Assembly: GCF_002930645.1 (NCBI RefSeq)
Contig: NZ_PSNW01000003.1
Coordinates: forward strand, 124,001 to 188,000
Direction: 5' to 3'
Source: Solimonas fluminis
Lineage (GTDB): Bacteria > Pseudomonadota > Gammaproteobacteria > Nevskiales > Nevskiaceae
Length of the DNA: 64,000 bases
Made by a program: the position numbers and the translations under genes
Shown here: positions 19,780-27,647 of the stretch, piece after piece
Position numbering within the stretch: the stretch's first letter is position 1
Layout of the letters: each line of letters starts with the position of its first letter
Notes under the pieces: model-generated
The model's database searches: none
The model's input: only the letters and a program-made list of their open reading frames with translations
What the model was told of the DNA's origin: nothing

Positions 19780-19838
19780 CGGGAGCGGCCTTGGCCGCGA
19801 TTCAGGGTGGAAAGATCGCGGCCAAGGCCGTTCCCACG
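19780..19838. repeat. REP-like inverted repeat (GGGAGCGGCCTTGGCCGCGA type)
   Basis: Arms 19780-19801 and 19815-19838 are near-perfect inverted copies (GGGAGCGGCCTTGGCCGCGA against its complement ending GTTCCCAC). This is the classic architecture of GGGAGC-headed REP doublets found in Pseudomonas and relatives. It sits between two cotranscribed genes. Confidence 0.75.
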
Positions 19839-19852
19839 AGGGTGACGGTCGT

Positions 19853-20620
19853 TTAGCGCGGCGCCATGCGGATGGCGCCGTCCAGGCGGATGCATTCGCC
19901 GTTGAGCATCGGGTTCTCGACGATCTGCACGGCGAGCTGGGCGAACTCGGACGGACGGCCGAGGCGCGGCGGGAAGGGCACCGACTTGTTCAGCGAGTCC
20001 AGTGCCTCCGGCGACAGGCCGGCGAGGATCGGCGTCTCGAAGATGCCGGGGGCGATGGTCATCACGCGGATGCCGATGCGCGCGAACTCGCGCGCCAGCG
20101 GCAGCGTCATGCCGACCACGCCGGCCTTGGACGCCGAGTAGGCCGGCTGGCCGATCTGGCCGTCGAAGGCCGCGACCGAGGCGGTGTTGATGATCACGCC
20201 GCGCTCGCCGCCCTCGTTGGGCGCTTGCAGGCTCATCGCATGCGCCGCCAGGCGGATCACGTTGAAGCTGCCGACGAGGTTGACGCTGATGATGCGGTTG
20301 AAGCGCTCCAGCGCCAGCGGGCCTTCCTTGCCCAGCGCCTTCTCGGCGGCGCCGATGCCGGCGCAGTTCACCGCGCCGTGCAGGCCGCCCAGTTCGGCCA
20401 GCGCCAGCGTCACGGCCTGCTGCACGTCGGCTTCGCTGGCCACGTCCACGCGCGCATGGCGCGCGGCGGGGCCCAGCTCCCGCGCCAGTTCCTGGCCGAG
20501 CTTGTCGTTGAGGTCGGCGATCACCACCTTGCCGCCGCGGGCGACCAGTGCGCGCGCCGTGGCGGCACCCAGGCCCGAGGCACCGCCGGTGATCAGGAAG
20601 ACGCGGTTTTCGATATGCAT
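19853..20620 (-). CDS. SDR-family 3-hydroxyacyl-CoA dehydrogenase (HSD10-like)
   Basis: This 255-residue short-chain dehydrogenase has the cofactor motif TGGASGLG (11-18), NNAG-equivalent NCAG, and the catalytic triad Ser148, Tyr161 and Lys165 (YSASK). Sequence features such as [27 protein letters not shown] and [12 protein letters not shown] are typical of the type II 3-hydroxyacyl-CoA dehydrogenase/HSD17B10 group. I chose the ATG at 20620 because GGGGAG lies 7 bp upstream. It is the promoter-proximal gene of the minus-strand unit that continues with the thiolase and FadB-like genes. Confidence 0.92.
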   Translation of the reverse strand: MHIENRVFLITGGASGLGAATARALVARGGKVVIADLNDKLGQELARELGPAARHARVDVASEADVQQAVTLALAELGGLHGAVNCAGIGAAEKALGKEGPLALERFNRIISVNLVGSFNVIRLAAHAMSLQAPNEGGERGVIINTASVAAFDGQIGQPAYSASKAGVVGMTLPLAREFARIGIRVMTIAPGIFETPILAGLSPEALDSLNKSVPFPPRLGRPSEFAQLAVQIVENPMLNGECIRLDGAIRMAPR

Positions 20621-20635
20621 CTGGAACTCCCCAGT

Positions 20636-20666
20636 AAAAAAACGCCGGCGCCTGTTGCGGCGCCGG
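20636..20666 (-). terminator. Intrinsic terminator in the leader of the SDR gene
   Basis: On the minus strand an 8-bp perfect GC stem (CCGGCGCC/GGCGCCGG, loop GCAACA) is followed by CG and seven U residues, only 15 bases before the SDR start codon and in the same direction. There is no room for a promoter between the U-run and the ribosome binding site, so transcripts of this unit must read through it. It may be an attenuator or a relic terminator. Confidence 0.7.
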
Positions 20667-20726
20667 GCTCTGTTTTCATGGCTGGGAATGCTGCCGCCCG
20701 TCACCACCCGCGGGGAATGAGTCCAG

Positions 20727-20754
20727 GGGACAAACAGTTAATGATTTCGGCCAG
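20727..20754 (+). promoter_or_regulatory. Operator-like site A (two GG[AC]CA half-sites, 21 bp apart)
   Basis: Half-sites GGACA at 20728 and GGCCA at 20749 enclose TTAATGATT. The site lies about 107 bp upstream of the SDR start. It shares the 21-bp phasing and central A/T core with sites B, C and D, which suggests binding by the neighbouring AraC paralogues. Confidence 0.6.
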
Positions 20755-20820
20755 ATGATCGTCCTTCCGTGGCATCGCGGCAGACTTGCTCCGAGGGGGA
20801 AACCCGAAAAATGACGTTTT

Positions 20821-20849
20821 CGGCCAACTCACTGATAATTGCGGCCAAC
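20821..20849 (+). promoter_or_regulatory. Operator-like site B upstream of AraC gene
   Basis: An exact direct repeat CGGCCAAC (20821-20828 and 20842-20849) with 21-bp phasing encloses CTGATAATTG. It ends 29 bp before the ATG of the AraC gene at 20879, the position expected for autoregulation. It is the most regular of the four sites. Confidence 0.65.
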
Positions 20850-20878
20850 CACCTCCCGCCGCCGTCGGAGTCCGATCC

Positions 20879-21922
20879 ATGCCCGTCGCCGAAGTACGCC
20901 GCCCGGTCATCAGCGCACAGTTGCTCACGCGGCTCGGGGCCGAGCGTGGCCTGCCGGTGGAAGCCTGCCTGCGCAATACCGGGATCGACGCCGCCGACCT
21001 GTCCAACCCCGCCACCGAGATCAGCGCCGCGCAGGAACTGCAGCTGATCCGCAACCTGCTCTCCGGGCTCGGCCCCGCAGCGAGCCAGGGCCTGGGCCTG
21101 GACGCCGGCCTGCGCTATCACCTCTCGGCCTACGGCATCTGGGGCTTCGCGCTGATCAGCAGCCCCAACTTCCGCAGCGCGGCGGAGATCGCGGTGCGTT
21201 ACCTGGATCTTTCCTATGCCTTTGCGCGCTACCGCCTGGAGAACGTCGGCAAGGACCTGCTGATCGTGCTCGATGACAGCGAGGTGCCCGAAGACCTGCG
21301 CCAGTTCCTGGTGGAGCGCGACTTCGCCGCCTGGGCCAACGCGGCCTGGGAGATGCGCCCCGGCGGCTTCCCCGGGCGCAGTGCGCAATTCCGCTTTCCG
21401 CGCCCCGACTACGCCTGGCGCTTCGACAAGCTCTGCGGCGTGCGCCCCAGCTTCGAGGCACCGCTCAACGCCATCCTGATCGCCGCCAAGGACCTGGACG
21501 CCCCGCTGCCGCAGGCCAACCCGATGATGGCGCGCATGTGCGAGGAGCAGTGCCGCCAGCTGCTGGCCAAGCGCAGCGTGCGCTCCGGCCTGGCGGGCCA
21601 GATCCGCGACCGCCTGCTGCGCAATCCCGGCGAGATGCCCTCGCTGGAAACCGTGGCGGAGGAGCTGCACATGGCCTCGCGCAGCCTGCGCCGCCGGCTC
21701 GACGAGGAGGGCACCACCTTCCGCGCGCTGGTGGACGAGGTGCGCCAGACGCTCGCGGAGGAGTTGCTGCTGTCCGCCCACATGAAGCTGGCCGAGATCG
21801 CCAGCCGCCTCGGCTACACCGAGCCTGCCGCCTTCATCAGCGCCTTCAAGCGCTGGAAGGGCATGTCGCCCACCGCCTACCGCAAGCTCAAGCGACCGGG
21901 GGCGGGCGACGCCGACGCATGA
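20879..21922 (+). CDS. AraC-family regulator, paralogue 1
   Basis: The 347-residue protein has an N-terminal ligand-sensing domain (about 10-210; GIWGFALISSPNFRSAAEIA) and a C-terminal AraC double HTH (about 240-340; EELHMASRSLRRRLDEEG, EIASRLGYTEPAAFISAFKRWKGMSP). It is strongly similar along its whole length to the product at 26613-27647 and is transcribed divergently from the SDR/thiolase/FadB unit. The ATG at 20879 follows GGAG; an upstream in-frame start at 20786 would place site B inside the gene. I expect it to control the fatty-acid-type genes nearby. Confidence 0.9.
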   Translation: MPVAEVRRPVISAQLLTRLGAERGLPVEACLRNTGIDAADLSNPATEISAAQELQLIRNLLSGLGPAASQGLGLDAGLRYHLSAYGIWGFALISSPNFRSAAEIAVRYLDLSYAFARYRLENVGKDLLIVLDDSEVPEDLRQFLVERDFAAWANAAWEMRPGGFPGRSAQFRFPRPDYAWRFDKLCGVRPSFEAPLNAILIAAKDLDAPLPQANPMMARMCEEQCRQLLAKRSVRSGLAGQIRDRLLRNPGEMPSLETVAEELHMASRSLRRRLDEEGTTFRALVDEVRQTLAEELLLSAHMKLAEIASRLGYTEPAAFISAFKRWKGMSPTAYRKLKRPGAGDADA

Positions 21923-21982
21923 TGCGGGAGCCAGCTTGCCGGCGACTTCCAGATCGAGCTCGCCGGCGAGCTGGCTCCTGCA
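21923..21982. repeat. REP-like inverted repeat (GGGAGCCAGCTTGCCGGCGA type)
   Basis: Arms at 21923-21945 and 21960-21982 are inverted copies of TGCGGGAGCCAGCTTGCCGG with a central AGATCGAGCT-like loop. It lies between convergent genes (AraC and SDR) and has the same GGGAGC head as the repeats at 19780 and 40064 but a different core. Confidence 0.75.
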
Positions 21983-21991
21983 GACACGAGC

Positions 21992-22774
21992 CTAGATACC
22001 CCACTTCTCGATCAGCCCCACCATCTCGCGGCGCAGCCAGAACGGCTGGTACTTCATGCCCTGCACCGCGAGCCGGTTCATCAGGCCGTTGATGTGCAGC
22101 GCCCTGCCGGTCATGCAGGCTTCGTAGGACTCGCGCGCCACCTGCTCCGGCGTCAGGTTGGGCACCAGCGGCAGGGTCATGGGCTTGCGGCCCTCCTGCG
22201 CGATCATCGCCGTCTCCGTGAAGCCGGGGCAGACCGCCGTCACCGTGACGCCGCGCTCGCGCAGCTCCAGGTTCAGCGCCTCGCTCCAGGACAGCAGGTA
22301 GGCCTTGCTCGCGGCGTAGCTGGCCAGCGAGGGTACCGGGTTGAAGGCCGAGGTGGAGGCGATGTTGAGGATACGCCCCGCCCCGCGTGCCAGCATCGGC
22401 TGCAGGAACAGGTGCGCCAGCGCCGTGGGCGCGGCGATGTTCACCTGCAGCAGGTTGAGGTGTCTTTCCAGCGCGATGCCGTCGAACTCGCCCTCCCACA
22501 GCACGCCGGCGTTGTTGACCAGGATGTCCACCTCGAGATTGCGCCGCTGGCAGGCCTCGAACAGCTCCTGCGGCGCCTGCGGCCGCGACAGGTCGGCGGC
22601 GATCCATTCGCTGGCGGTGCCGTGGCGGCGGCGCAGATCGGCCGCGATCTCCTTCAGCCGGTCCGCCGATCGCGCCACCAGCAGCAGCGGATGGCCGCGC
22701 GATGCGAATTCGCCGGCCAGCGCCAGGCCGATGCCGGCCGAAGCCCCGGTGACCAGCACCGTTTCCCGGCTCAT
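21992..22774 (-). CDS. Short-chain dehydrogenase/reductase coupled to WS/DGAT
   Basis: This 260-residue SDR of the DltE/YqjQ type has TGASAGIG (9-16), LVNNAG and the catalytic YAASK. Its ATG overlaps the stop of the acyltransferase gene (ATGA), so the two are coupled. In this context an acyl-CoA/fatty aldehyde reductase or 3-oxoacyl reductase role feeding wax ester synthesis is plausible. The C-terminal part (RALHINGLMNRLAVQGMKY) is common in SDRs found beside WS/DGAT genes. The substrate cannot be read from sequence. Confidence 0.85.
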   Translation of the reverse strand: MSRETVLVTGASAGIGLALAGEFASRGHPLLLVARSADRLKEIAADLRRRHGTASEWIAADLSRPQAPQELFEACQRRNLEVDILVNNAGVLWEGEFDGIALERHLNLLQVNIAAPTALAHLFLQPMLARGAGRILNIASTSAFNPVPSLASYAASKAYLLSWSEALNLELRERGVTVTAVCPGFTETAMIAQEGRKPMTLPLVPNLTPEQVARESYEACMTGRALHINGLMNRLAVQGMKYQPFWLRREMVGLIEKWGI

Positions 22775-24162
22775 GCCGCCTTCTCCACGGCGATGCCCAG
22801 CACGCGCTCCAGTTCTTCCAGCGCCTCGCCGGTATAGACCGCGATCTTCTGCATGCTGGGCAGGCTGTCGCGACAGCCGGTGAAGCCCAGGCAGAAACTG
22901 CCGGCATAGCTGACCACCGAGATGTTCAGGGCCTGGCCGTTGAACAGCAGAGAGATCGGGTAGATCTGCTCCAGCCTCGCGCCATTGAGATACAGCGTCT
23001 CCGAGGGGCCCGGCACGTTGGAGATGATCAGGTTGTACATCGGCCGCGTGTAGCCGCCCAGGCCCAGGCTCACCTGCAGCATCTGCGGCGTCATCAGCAT
23101 CATGGTGTAGTGGTTGATGGCCGCCTTGGGCAACTGCTGCAGCGGCTGCTTGGCCGCCTGTGCCGAGGCATGGCAGGCCTTGAGCCGCTCCAGCGGATCG
23201 GCGATCTCGGTGTGCAGTTGCGCCATGATGAAGCTGATGGCATTTCCGACGCTCTGGTCTCCGGCCGGCCGCACCGACACCGGCATGCCGGCCGTGAGCG
23301 AGGCCTCCGGCAACTGTCCCAGCTCGCCCAGGTAGCGCCGCAGCGCGCCCGAGCACAGCGCCATGAACACGTCGTTGAGCGTGACCCCGGCGATGCGCGC
23401 CACCCGCTTGATGCGGTCCAGTTCGTAGTGCTGCGTGGCGAAGCGGCGCTTGCCCAGGATGCGTCCGTTGAACGGCGTCATCGGCGCCGCGAAGGGCCGC
23501 GCCGTTTCGTCCTCATGCTCCTGCGCCGGGCCGGATACCAGCGTCTTCACCGCCGGCACCAGGGCCTGCACCTGCTCACGCAGGACCTGCCTGAGCGGCA
23601 TCGGCCTCGGGCGGGCCCGGCGCTCGCCGCCTTCGGCGCGCCGTCCCTCCCAGGGCGGCGCCAGGTTGCGGGCCTCGGGGTCGGTGGACATGCTGCCCTG
23701 GATCATGCGTGCGCCGCCCACGCCGTCGATCTGCGAATGGTGCAGCTTGGTGTAGAGCGCGAAGCGGCGGTTCTCCAGGCCCTCGATCAGGTGCACCTCC
23801 CAGAGCGGGCGGCGGCGATCCAGCGGGTAGGAATGCAGGCGCGAGATCAGCGTGCCCAGCTCGCGCTCGCCGCCCGGCTGCGGCAGCGCCGAATGGCGGA
23901 AGTGATAGTCCAGGTCGATCCGGTCCGGCGACAACTCCTCCCAGGCCGGCAGCAGCTTGCGCAGGGCACCGCGCTGCAGCCGGTAATTGAAGGGCGGCGC
24001 GAAGATGCGCGTGGCGCGGAAGCGCGCCGCCATCTGCAGCAGGTAGTCCGAGGGCGCGTCCGGCGGCAGCGAGAAGATCGCCAGGCAGCCGATGTGCGTC
24101 GGCATCTCGCGCTGCTCCATGAACAACCAGGCGGCGTCGTTGGGCTTGATCAGGATGGACAT
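22771..24162 (-). CDS. Wax ester synthase/diacylglycerol acyltransferase (WS/DGAT)
   Basis: The enzyme esterifies acyl-CoA with fatty alcohols or diacylglycerol to make storage wax esters or triacylglycerol. The 463-residue protein carries the catalytic HHxxxDG motif (HHSQIDG, His141-Gly147), the family PLWEVHLIEGL just before it, and the C-terminal NLIISNVPGP motif. The length is typical (450-480). Site D lies about 80 bp upstream of its start. It heads a two-gene unit with the SDR. Confidence 0.94.
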   Translation of the reverse strand: MSILIKPNDAAWLFMEQREMPTHIGCLAIFSLPPDAPSDYLLQMAARFRATRIFAPPFNYRLQRGALRKLLPAWEELSPDRIDLDYHFRHSALPQPGGERELGTLISRLHSYPLDRRRPLWEVHLIEGLENRRFALYTKLHHSQIDGVGGARMIQGSMSTDPEARNLAPPWEGRRAEGGERRARPRPMPLRQVLREQVQALVPAVKTLVSGPAQEHEDETARPFAAPMTPFNGRILGKRRFATQHYELDRIKRVARIAGVTLNDVFMALCSGALRRYLGELGQLPEASLTAGMPVSVRPAGDQSVGNAISFIMAQLHTEIADPLERLKACHASAQAAKQPLQQLPKAAINHYTMMLMTPQMLQVSLGLGGYTRPMYNLIISNVPGPSETLYLNGARLEQIYPISLLFNGQALNISVVSYAGSFCLGFTGCRDSLPSMQKIAVYTGEALEELERVLGIAVEKAA

Positions 24163-24242
24163 GCGGTGTCTCCCGGCACGGCAGCGTCGCGATTCGACGG
24201 CGGCATGGTGCCGGTGAGCGGCGGCTCATCCAATGCGAGGGC

Positions 24243-24270
24243 GGGACAGGCCGTTGATAGAATCGGACAG
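24243..24270 (+). promoter_or_regulatory. Operator-like site D upstream of WS/DGAT
   Basis: Half-sites GGACAGG at 24244 and GGACAG at 24265 are a direct repeat with 21-bp phasing around GTTGATAGAAT. The orientation is the same as in sites A, B and C. It lies about 80 bp upstream of the acyltransferase start, and no regulator gene is adjacent, so one of the AraC paralogues would act in trans. Confidence 0.55.
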
Positions 24271-24360
24271 GCGGGGACCTGTTCCAAGCAGTTCATACCA
24301 TCGGCAGGGACGCTTAGGGCGCGCGAATCGGCCAGATATTGAGCGGCGTGGTTCCCGCCG

Positions 24361-24390
24361 TTCACCCTTCGACAGGCTCAGGGCGAACGG
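24361..24390. repeat. CCTTCGACAGGCTCAGGG-type dispersed repeat
   Basis: TTCACCCTTCGACAGGCTCA (24361-24380) followed by GGGCGAACGG is a palindromic element recurring in this window at 37531, 39981, 60123, 60176 and 63926. Confidence 0.75.
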
Positions 24391-24641
24391 TGGGTTTAAT
24401 CGCTTTACGATTCACAGAAACCCTCTCCTCGGCAACTGCTCCTGCGTTGCCCTACCTCGGGCATCCATGCCCTCGCCTGCCCGTCTCCCGCTTGCGGGAG
24501 AGGGGTTCTGCTTTTCTCCCAACCAGCAGAGATCAACGAAGGAATTTCGGAATCACTCTTCCGAGGTCTTCATGAGCGACTGCGAATGCTTTGGATGTAC
24601 GGGCCAGCGGGGCCGTCCGCGCCCAGGGTGTGTTTCTCTTG

Positions 24642-24672
24642 GTTACTTTCTTTTCACAAGAAAGAAAGTAAC
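24642..24672. repeat. GTTACTTTC-type dispersed hairpin
   Basis: A perfect 12-bp inverted repeat GTTACTTTCTTT/AAAGAAAGTAAC encloses TCACAAG and is followed by CTCGCCCTTGGGCGA, a second small palindrome. It resembles a dispersed element seen in several gammaproteobacterial genomes. No coding role. Confidence 0.65.
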
Positions 24673-24767
24673 TCGCCCTTGGGCGAAACCAACCCTTAGA
24701 GATCCACTGTGCCTGACCGGCGTCGTCGCCGGCACCTCCGTCGTGGCTTCCAGCCGAAAGTCCGCAG

Positions 24768-24812
24768 CCCCTCACCCTAGCCCTCTCCCCCCAAGCGGGG
24801 AGAGGGAGAGAA
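24768..24812. repeat. CCCTCTCCC/GGGAGAGGG-type dispersed repeat
   Basis: CCCTCACCCTAGCCCTCTCC (24770-24789) leads into a hairpin CTCTCCCC/GGGGAGAG at 24783-24804. The same arrangement (CCCTCACCCCTGCCCCTCTC) recurs at 57031 inside flgJ. Confidence 0.7.
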
Positions 24813-24856
24813 GAGGCAACGCCATCAATGAGAATGGCGAAAACAAAGGGCAGGAA

Positions 24857-26473
24857 TTAAGACCGCAGGATCATCTCCGCCGCCTTCTCCGCGATCATCG
24901 TCGTCGGCGCATTGGTGTTGGCGCCGATCAGCGTCGGCATGATGGAGGCATCCACCACGCGCAGGCCCTGCACGCCGCGCACGCGCAGCTGCGGGTCCAC
25001 CACCGCCATCTCGTCCACGCCCATCTTGCAGGTGCCCACCGGGTGATAGGTGGTCTCCGCGGCTTTGCGCACCCAGGCCGCGATGTCGGCGTCGGACTGC
25101 ACCGCCGGGCCGGGGCTCAGTTCCTCGCCGCGGTGCGGGTCCAGCGCGCGCTGCTTGAGCACCTCGCGCGTCAGCTTCACGCCCGCCACCAGCTTGTCCA
25201 CGTCGCGCGGCTCGGCCAGGTAGTTCGGGTCGATGCGCGGCGGCGCCAGCGGATCGGCGCTGTGCAGGCCGACGCGGCCGCGTGACAGCGGACGCAGGTC
25301 GTAGAGATAGGCGATGTAGCCGTAGCGCAGGAACATCGGTACCAAATTGAAACCGTGCGTCACGTTGGGAAACGGGCCGAAGTGCCACTGCAGGTCCGGA
25401 ATCGGCTCGGCCGGCGAGGACTTCAGGAAGCCGCCGGCCTCCGGGCCGTTGCTGGTCAGCATGCCGCGCTTGCCGAACAGGTACTGGAACAGGGCGACGA
25501 TCGACTTCAGCAGCGAGGTCGGGTGGTAAGAGATGCCGGCACGGCTCTTCGCCTGGGTCTCCACGATCACTTCCAGGTGATCCTGCAGGTTCTCGCCCAC
25601 GCCGGGTAGGTCCTGCTGCACGGCGATGCCGTGCTTCTGCAGCTCCGCCTTCGGGCCGATGCCGGAGAGCATCAGCAGCTGTGGCGACTGGAAGGCGCCG
25701 GCGGAGAGGATCACCTCGCGCTGCGCGCGCAACTCCTCGTCGCGGCCGCCGCGGCGCAGCTTCACGCCGATGGCGCGGCCGTTCTCGATCAGCACCCGGG
25801 TGGCCTGCGCGCCGGTGAGGATGTGCAGGTTGCGGCGCGCACGCACCTCCGGCGTCAGGTAGGCGCGCGCGTTGCTGCAACGCTGGCCGCCCTTCTGGAA
25901 CACCTTGAACTGGCCGGCACCGGCCTGCGCGGCGCCGTTGAAGTCCTCGTTATGGACATGCCCGGCCTGCACGGCAGCCTCGACCATCGCCGAGCTGACC
26001 GGGTTGGTATAGCGCCGCGCCGTGACGTTCAGCGGACCGCCCTGGCCGTGGAAGGGACGATCGCGCTCGGCCAGCGGCGCCTCGTAGTTCTCGGACTTGC
26101 GGAAATAGGGCAGCACCTCGTCATAGGACCAGCCGCTGCAGCCCAGCTCGGACCAATGGTCGTAGTCCCAGCGGTGGCCGCGGGTACAGACCGTGGCATT
26201 GATGCTGCTGCAGCCGCCCAGCACCTTGCCGCGCGGCTGGTAGGTGCGGCGCCCGCCGAGCTGCGGCTGCGGCTCGCTCCAGAACCGCCAGTTGGCAAAC
26301 CAGCCGCGCACCAGCGGCACCACGCCCAGCGGCATGTGGATCAGCGGATTGCGGTCGTCCGGGCCGGCCTCCAGCAGGCAGACCTGGTAGCGCCCGTCGG
26401 CACTCAGGCGGTTGGCCAGCACACAGCCGGCGGAACCGCCGCCGACGACGATGTAGTCGAAACTCTGGGGCAC
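24857..26473 (-). CDS. GMC-family FAD alcohol dehydrogenase (choline dehydrogenase-like)
   Basis: This 538-residue flavoprotein has the FAD motif GGGSAG (13-18), the GMC signatures GKVLGGCSSIN and GAFQSPQLLMLSGIGP, and the catalytic His in YHPVGTCKMG with a C-terminal Asn in GANTNAPTTM. The family oxidises primary alcohols including long-chain and terpenoid alcohols. I chose GTG at 26473 because GAGGAG lies 8 bp upstream and the FAD motif follows at once; longer in-frame starts lack this. It is divergent from AraC paralogue 2, with site C between them. Confidence 0.9.
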   Translation of the reverse strand: MPQSFDYIVVGGGSAGCVLANRLSADGRYQVCLLEAGPDDRNPLIHMPLGVVPLVRGWFANWRFWSEPQPQLGGRRTYQPRGKVLGGCSSINATVCTRGHRWDYDHWSELGCSGWSYDEVLPYFRKSENYEAPLAERDRPFHGQGGPLNVTARRYTNPVSSAMVEAAVQAGHVHNEDFNGAAQAGAGQFKVFQKGGQRCSNARAYLTPEVRARRNLHILTGAQATRVLIENGRAIGVKLRRGGRDEELRAQREVILSAGAFQSPQLLMLSGIGPKAELQKHGIAVQQDLPGVGENLQDHLEVIVETQAKSRAGISYHPTSLLKSIVALFQYLFGKRGMLTSNGPEAGGFLKSSPAEPIPDLQWHFGPFPNVTHGFNLVPMFLRYGYIAYLYDLRPLSRGRVGLHSADPLAPPRIDPNYLAEPRDVDKLVAGVKLTREVLKQRALDPHRGEELSPGPAVQSDADIAAWVRKAAETTYHPVGTCKMGVDEMAVVDPQLRVRGVQGLRVVDASIMPTLIGANTNAPTTMIAEKAAEMILRS

Positions 26474-26564
26474 GCGAAACACTCCTCGATGCACGGTCTT
26501 GCAGCCGCGTTGGGGCAATCCATCCATCATGAGGGACCGTTGACAGCCTTGTAGATGACGCCAA

Positions 26565-26592
26565 GGGACAAGGTATTGATAATTGTGGCCAG
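26565..26592 (+). promoter_or_regulatory. Operator-like site C between GMC and AraC genes
   Basis: Half-sites GGACA at 26566 and GGCCA at 26587 have 21-bp phasing around ATTGATAATTG. Over 32 bases it matches site A at 23 positions. It lies about 92 bp from the GMC start and 21 bp before the AraC ATG, so it could serve both divergent genes. Confidence 0.65.
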
Positions 26593-26612
26593 GCCACTCC
26601 CCCCACTTTCGC

Positions 26613-27647
26613 ATGGTCCCCGAGGACGCAACGCGCAGCGCGATCAGTGCCAACCTGCTGACCCAGCTCGCGGTCTCGCGCGGGATGGAGGCGGCCGAGT
26701 GCCTGCAGGGCACGGGTATCGACCCGGACACGCTGGCCGACCCGCAGAGCGAGATCACCGCGGGCCAGGAGCTGCGCCTGGTGCGCAACATCGTGCGCCG
26801 GCTGCGCCACCTGCCGGACCTGGGACTGGATGCCGGGCTGCGCTATCACCTGGCGGTGTACGGCATCTGGGGCTTCGCCCTGGTCAGCAGCCCCAACTTC
26901 CGCAGCGCGGCGGACATCGCCACCCGTTACCTCGATCTGTCCTATGCCTTCGTGCGCTTCCGCATGGAGCCGCGCGGGCGCGACATCGCCGTGCTGCTGG
27001 ACGACAGCGGCATCCCCGAGGACCTGCGCCAGTTCCTGCTGGACCGCGACTTCGCCGCGCTGACCAATGCCGTGCGCGAGATCCGCCCGGGCGGCATTCC
27101 GCCCACGCGCGTGCTGCTGCGCGGGCCGCGCCCGGCGCATGCCGCGCGCTACGCCGAACTCTGTGGGCTGGAGCCGCAGTTCGATGCCGCCGAGAACTCG
27201 GTGCTGTATTCGGCCGCCGTGCTGGACGCGCCCCTGCCGCAGGGCGACAGCCAGCTCGCGCGGCTCTGCCTGGACCAGTGCCGGCAACTGCTGGCGCAGC
27301 GCCAGTCGCGCGCCGGCATCGCCGGCAAGGTGCGCGACCTGCTGCTGCGCGCGCCGGGAGAGATGCCCGACATCCAGCGCATCGCCGACAGCCTGCACCT
27401 GTCACCGCGCAGCATGCGCCGCCGCCTGGAAGAGGAAGGCACCTCGTTCCGCGCCCTGCTCGACGAGGTGCGCCAGACCCTGGCGGAGGAAATGCTGAGC
27501 ACCGGCCGCATCAAGCTCAGCGAGATCGCGCTGCGCCTGGGCTACTCCGAGCCGGCCAGCTTCATCCACGCCTTCAAGCGCTGGAAAGGCATGTCGCCCT
27601 CCGCCTTCCGCGAACAGCAGACCGGCGAGACCTCCTCCGATCAGTAA
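26613..27647 (+). CDS. AraC-family regulator, paralogue 2
   Basis: The 344-residue protein has the same two-domain layout as the AraC protein at 20879: sensing domain (GIWGFALVSSPNFRSAADIA) and double HTH (DSLHLSPRSMRRRLEEEG, EIALRLGYSEPASFIHAFKRWKGMSP). The similarity in the HTH suggests overlapping DNA targets. I chose ATG at 26613 over GTG at 26583, which would put the gene start inside site C. The 3' end overlaps the convergent crotonase gene by 7 bp. Confidence 0.9.
   Translation: MVPEDATRSAISANLLTQLAVSRGMEAAECLQGTGIDPDTLADPQSEITAGQELRLVRNIVRRLRHLPDLGLDAGLRYHLAVYGIWGFALVSSPNFRSAADIATRYLDLSYAFVRFRMEPRGRDIAVLLDDSGIPEDLRQFLLDRDFAALTNAVREIRPGGIPPTRVLLRGPRPAHAARYAELCGLEPQFDAAENSVLYSAAVLDAPLPQGDSQLARLCLDQCRQLLAQRQSRAGIAGKVRDLLLRAPGEMPDIQRIADSLHLSPRSMRRRLEEEGTSFRALLDEVRQTLAEEMLSTGRIKLSEIALRLGYSEPASFIHAFKRWKGMSPSAFREQQTGETSSDQ

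Larger units (their letters stand above)
24163..24856. other. Repeat-filled non-coding gap
   Basis: This 694-bp gap between the WS/DGAT and GMC genes holds site D and at least four dispersed palindromic elements: a CCTTCGACAGGCTCAGGG-type copy (24361-24390), a CTCTCCC..GGGAGAG hairpin (24484-24503), a GTTACTTTC hairpin (24642-24672) and a second CTCTCCC/GGGAGAG copy (24768-24812). ORFs across it have translations typical of these repeats and are not genes. Confidence 0.75.

Noticed and set aside
24233-25285. 350-aa plus-strand ORF across the WS/DGAT-GMC gap
   Set aside because: It is a read-through of several dispersed repeats and then antisense GMC sequence; its peptide is typical of mis-annotated repeats.
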